From Altererythrobacter sp. (GTDB lineage: Bacteria; Pseudomonadota; Alphaproteobacteria; Sphingomonadales; Sphingomonadaceae): 36,772 nt of DNA. A program made the translations under genes and the position numbers. Numbering within the stretch: the stretch's first letter is position 1; each line of letters starts with the position of its first letter. Under the pieces are notes generated by a model. That model was not told where the DNA came from and did no database searches. It was given only the letters and a program-made list of their open reading frames with translations. The stretch lies in assembly GCA_029265155.1 (NCBI GenBank), contig JAJUJV010000009.1, positions 1 through 36,772 on the forward strand. Direction: 5' to 3'. Shown here piece after piece: positions 34,663 through 36,772 of this stretch.

Positions 34663-36231
34663 TTAGCTCAGCGGCTTGACCTCTTCGCCCTGAGCGCTGG
34701 TGAAACGGAAGGAATCGACGTCTTCTTCCTTGAGCTTCGCGACTAGGTCGTTAGCTTCCTTGGCGCTGGCGAACGGGCCCGCCACCAGACGGTTGGTCTG
34801 CCCCCAGGCTGCAACGTGCGGCGCCGCCTTGTCCAGGAGGCCACCAGCCTGGCGTTTGATACGCCGCCAGTCGAACGCCAGCGCGCTGGTGTCGCGGCCG
34901 GTTGCGACCTGCACCCAATGCCGGCTCGGATGGACCGGCTTCGGCGGCTCGGGCGCGGCCGCGGGCTCCACCTTCGGCTTTTCGCGAGGCGGCGCGATAC
35001 GAGTAATATCGACGGCGCCTTCCAGAACCGTCGGCTGCACCGGCAGCGAGAAATCTGCGAAGGCTTGCAGGAGGTCGACGTCCTCCATCGCCGGAGCAGG
35101 ATCGTCCTGAGCCAGATCGAGCGACGGAGCCGGCACTGCTTGCGCCGGAAAGACTGTAGCTTGTTCCACCGGCGCGAATGCCACCGCTTCCGGCTCCTGA
35201 GGCGTATCGACCGCGGCTGTCTGGATTAAAGACGGCTCCTGAGATGGGGCCGTCCCGCTCGCGAGCGGAGGCTCGTCGCGCGCAGCCACGGTGCCAAGCG
35301 GCTCACCTTGCGGGACCAGCCGAGAGTCGGCACTCCCGGTCGCAACCGGCGTGGATGGAGATGGGGGTGGCGCGAAGGCTGCAAGCGCCGGATCGTCGCG
35401 GCCGATTTGAGCCGCTTGCGGAAACGCTCCCAAATTTGCCGCGGCCGCTTGCTGAACTTTCGTGAGGCGCGGCATGTAGCGCAGATAGGGGGCCATCCTG
35501 CTCGACAACCGTTCGGGCAGCATTGTCTCGGCAATGGAAACCGCTTCTTCGGTCTTGCCGAGGATTGCCAAGGCGAAGGCGCGAGCGCGGTAGGCTGCAA
35601 GGTCTTGCCGCTGCAGCAATGGCAGCAGCGTCGCCTCGGAGGCCTGTTGATCACCGGCAATGGCTTGGCTGAGTGCTAGGCGGCGGGTCACTGCCGGATC
35701 CTCGCCCATCGCGAGGAACTTGCGATACTCCTCCTGAGCCTTCGCGTTGTCCCCGACTAGGTCGTAGGCAAGCCCGCGGTCGGCCGCATGAACTTGCATC
35801 GCCTCACCGGCCTGCTCGGCCTCGGCGAAATAGCGCAGCGCTTGGACAGGCTGTTGGCGGCGGACCATGATCGATCCCAAGCCTGCTTTGACCGCACCAT
35901 CGGCGGGAGCGACGGCTTCGGCGCGCCGGAAGAAACTCTCCGCCGCATCGATGTCGTCGAGGGACAGCGAGGCCTGACCCGCGTCGACGAGCGCGCTTAC
36001 TGACTGCGGGTCGCGCGCAAGGCGCCGCAGCGCATCGCTTAGCCGCGTCGAACCGGGATCAGGCAAAGCCTGAACAACCGGCCGCGAATAACCCTGTGCG
36101 AGGACTGCACCCGGCGCGACCGCAAACGCGGTCGCGGCGGCGAGCACGCCGATACGCGCTCCGGAAGAGAACAAAGATCCAGTGGCGGAGAACACGGTGC
36201 GATACGTTAGCCGAGGGCGGCTGAACCGCAC
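34663..36231 (-). CDS. Tetratricopeptide and SPOR-domain periplasmic protein
   Basis: The 522-aa protein begins with a signal segment (GVLAAATAFAVAPGAVLAQG). TPR-like helices follow (about residues 60-250, for example DDIDAAESFFRRAEAVAPADGAVKAGLGSI and QPVQALRYFAEAEQAG), then a long Pro/Ala-rich linker. The C-terminal SPOR domain reads HWVQVATGRDTSALAFDWRRIK and NRLVAGPFASAKEANDLVAKLKEEDVDSFRF. SPOR domains bind denuded septal peptidoglycan. The GTG start follows CCCGGAG. It begins 15 bases after ftsZ on the same strand, so it probably acts in division or septal wall remodelling. Confidence 0.85.
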   Translation of the reverse strand: MRFSRPRLTYRTVFSATGSLFSSGARIGVLAAATAFAVAPGAVLAQGYSRPVVQALPDPGSTRLSDALRRLARDPQSVSALVDAGQASLSLDDIDAAESFFRRAEAVAPADGAVKAGLGSIMVRRQQPVQALRYFAEAEQAGEAMQVHAADRGLAYDLVGDNAKAQEEYRKFLAMGEDPAVTRRLALSQAIAGDQQASEATLLPLLQRQDLAAYRARAFALAILGKTEEAVSIAETMLPERLSSRMAPYLRYMPRLTKVQQAAAANLGAFPQAAQIGRDDPALAAFAPPPSPSTPVATGSADSRLVPQGEPLGTVAARDEPPLASGTAPSQEPSLIQTAAVDTPQEPEAVAFAPVEQATVFPAQAVPAPSLDLAQDDPAPAMEDVDLLQAFADFSLPVQPTVLEGAVDITRIAPPREKPKVEPAAAPEPPKPVHPSRHWVQVATGRDTSALAFDWRRIKRQAGGLLDKAAPHVAAWGQTNRLVAGPFASAKEANDLVAKLKEEDVDSFRFTSAQGEEVKPLS

Positions 36232-36246
36232 GCTAATAGCTCCGGG

Positions 36247-36772
36247 CTACTGATTGTTCTGGCGACCGAGGAAGCGAGGAATGCGCAGTGAACTGGCGTT
36301 ACCGTCCTCATCTTCATCATCATCACGCGTATGAGCGTTGGCTCTTGATAAGTTAGCCATCCGTTCGAACAGCGTGCTGCCCCCGGTCGGCGGCGCGGCG
36401 GGAGCGCGGCGCTGGGGCGCGGGAGTGGGCTCGGAAATCTCCTCGGCTTCCTCGAGGCCCCCGAGCATGCGGCGACGACGACCCGGAGTGCCGGGCTGCA
36501 CGGGCTCGTCCGCTTCGGCGAGTCGGCTGGCGTCGAGCAGAAGCTCGTCCTGGGCCGGCTCTTCGGGTTCCCCTTGGGCTTCGAAGGTGAGCTCGAGCGC
36601 GTCGTCCTCGTCCTGCGTCTCGGCGGGCTCGCGATCGATGCTCGTCCCGGCGAGCGACGCGTAGCCGCTCTCACGCTCGGCAAAAGCGCTGTCATCGGCG
36701 GGCTCGGCCACGCCGGTGTCGTTGTCTTCACCCGCATCGAACGGCCGAATTCCTGACGACCCCGCAAGCGGA
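36247..36772 (-). CDS. ftsZ: Cell division protein FtsZ, C-terminal part (cut by window edge)
   Basis: The frame is open to the window edge. The product ends with SLRIPRFLGRQNNQ, which fits the conserved C-terminal peptide of FtsZ that binds FtsA and other membrane tethers. GSSGIRPFDAGED at the visible left end fits the segment right after the GTPase body. Between them is an acidic, low-complexity linker of about 150 residues (DDALELTFEAQGEPEEP, ANAHTRDDDEDEDGN), as expected for a disordered FtsZ linker. The GTPase domain is outside the window, so identification rests on the tail and the SPOR gene next door. Confidence 0.82.
   Translation of the reverse strand, partial: PLAGSSGIRPFDAGEDNDTGVAEPADDSAFAERESGYASLAGTSIDREPAETQDEDDALELTFEAQGEPEEPAQDELLLDASRLAEADEPVQPGTPGRRRRMLGGLEEAEEISEPTPAPQRRAPAAPPTGGSTLFERMANLSRANAHTRDDDEDEDGNASSLRIPRFLGRQNNQ

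Overview
The window is about 36.8 kb of high-GC, gene-dense bacterial chromosome. Gene content and protein signatures point to an alphaproteobacterium of the order Sphingomonadales, possibly an Erythrobacteraceae member. The pointers are a joined str-S10 ribosomal operon, FtsZ ending in a sphingomonad-like IPRFLGRQ peptide, metZ-apaG adjacency, hisZ near purA, and a serC-serA pair behind a structured leader. I see no phage, transposase, CRISPR or plasmid gene. This is mostly core genome, and identification rests on reading the sequence alone.

Left part (1-6.4 kb, minus strand): rpsL, rpsG, fusA, tuf, rpsJ, rplC and the first codons of rplD, read as one translation-machinery block. The intergenic gaps hold several hairpins. 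One, between tuf and rpsJ, looks like an intrinsic terminator or attenuator. Ribosomal protein S12 carries Arg at position 88, where E. coli has Lys. 6.4-10.6 kb: a DegS-like lipoprotein protease, a 60-aa membrane protein, a LysR regulator, apaG and metZ.

Middle part: a 72-aa secreted or membrane peptide preceded by a possible coupled 48-aa basic ORF. Next comes a convergent pair of lipid-linked glycosylation genes, a PMT-family glycosyltransferase and a GT2-GtrA fusion. The GT2-GtrA gene has a remarkable leader: an 18-codon ORF with a Shine-Dalgarno complementary to 15 nt of the 16S 3' tail, followed by three hairpins, the last terminator-like. Then follow a lipoprotein, tlyA, tspO, ubiK, recO-leuB (overlapping), a LuxR-type regulator, an extensin-like lipoprotein, and serC-serA for serine biosynthesis. 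A palindromic REP-like element follows serA.

Right part: hisZ, a small membrane protein, a MASE1-like/GGDEF/EAL cyclic-di-GMP enzyme, purA, a methyltransferase, and a winged-helix regulator with a clear promoter containing a palindrome. Then come tRNA-Val(TAC), obgE, tRNA-Ala(CGC), a poly-proline lipoprotein, a Bax-inhibitor-1 membrane protein, proC, a YbjN protein, a TPR-SPOR protein and the C-terminal end of ftsZ at the window edge.

I did not find a convincing new multi-gene system. The most unusual signals are regulatory: the short-ORF leader at 13.58-13.75 kb, the coupled basic/acidic small ORF pair near 10.9 kb, and the Arg88 form of S12.
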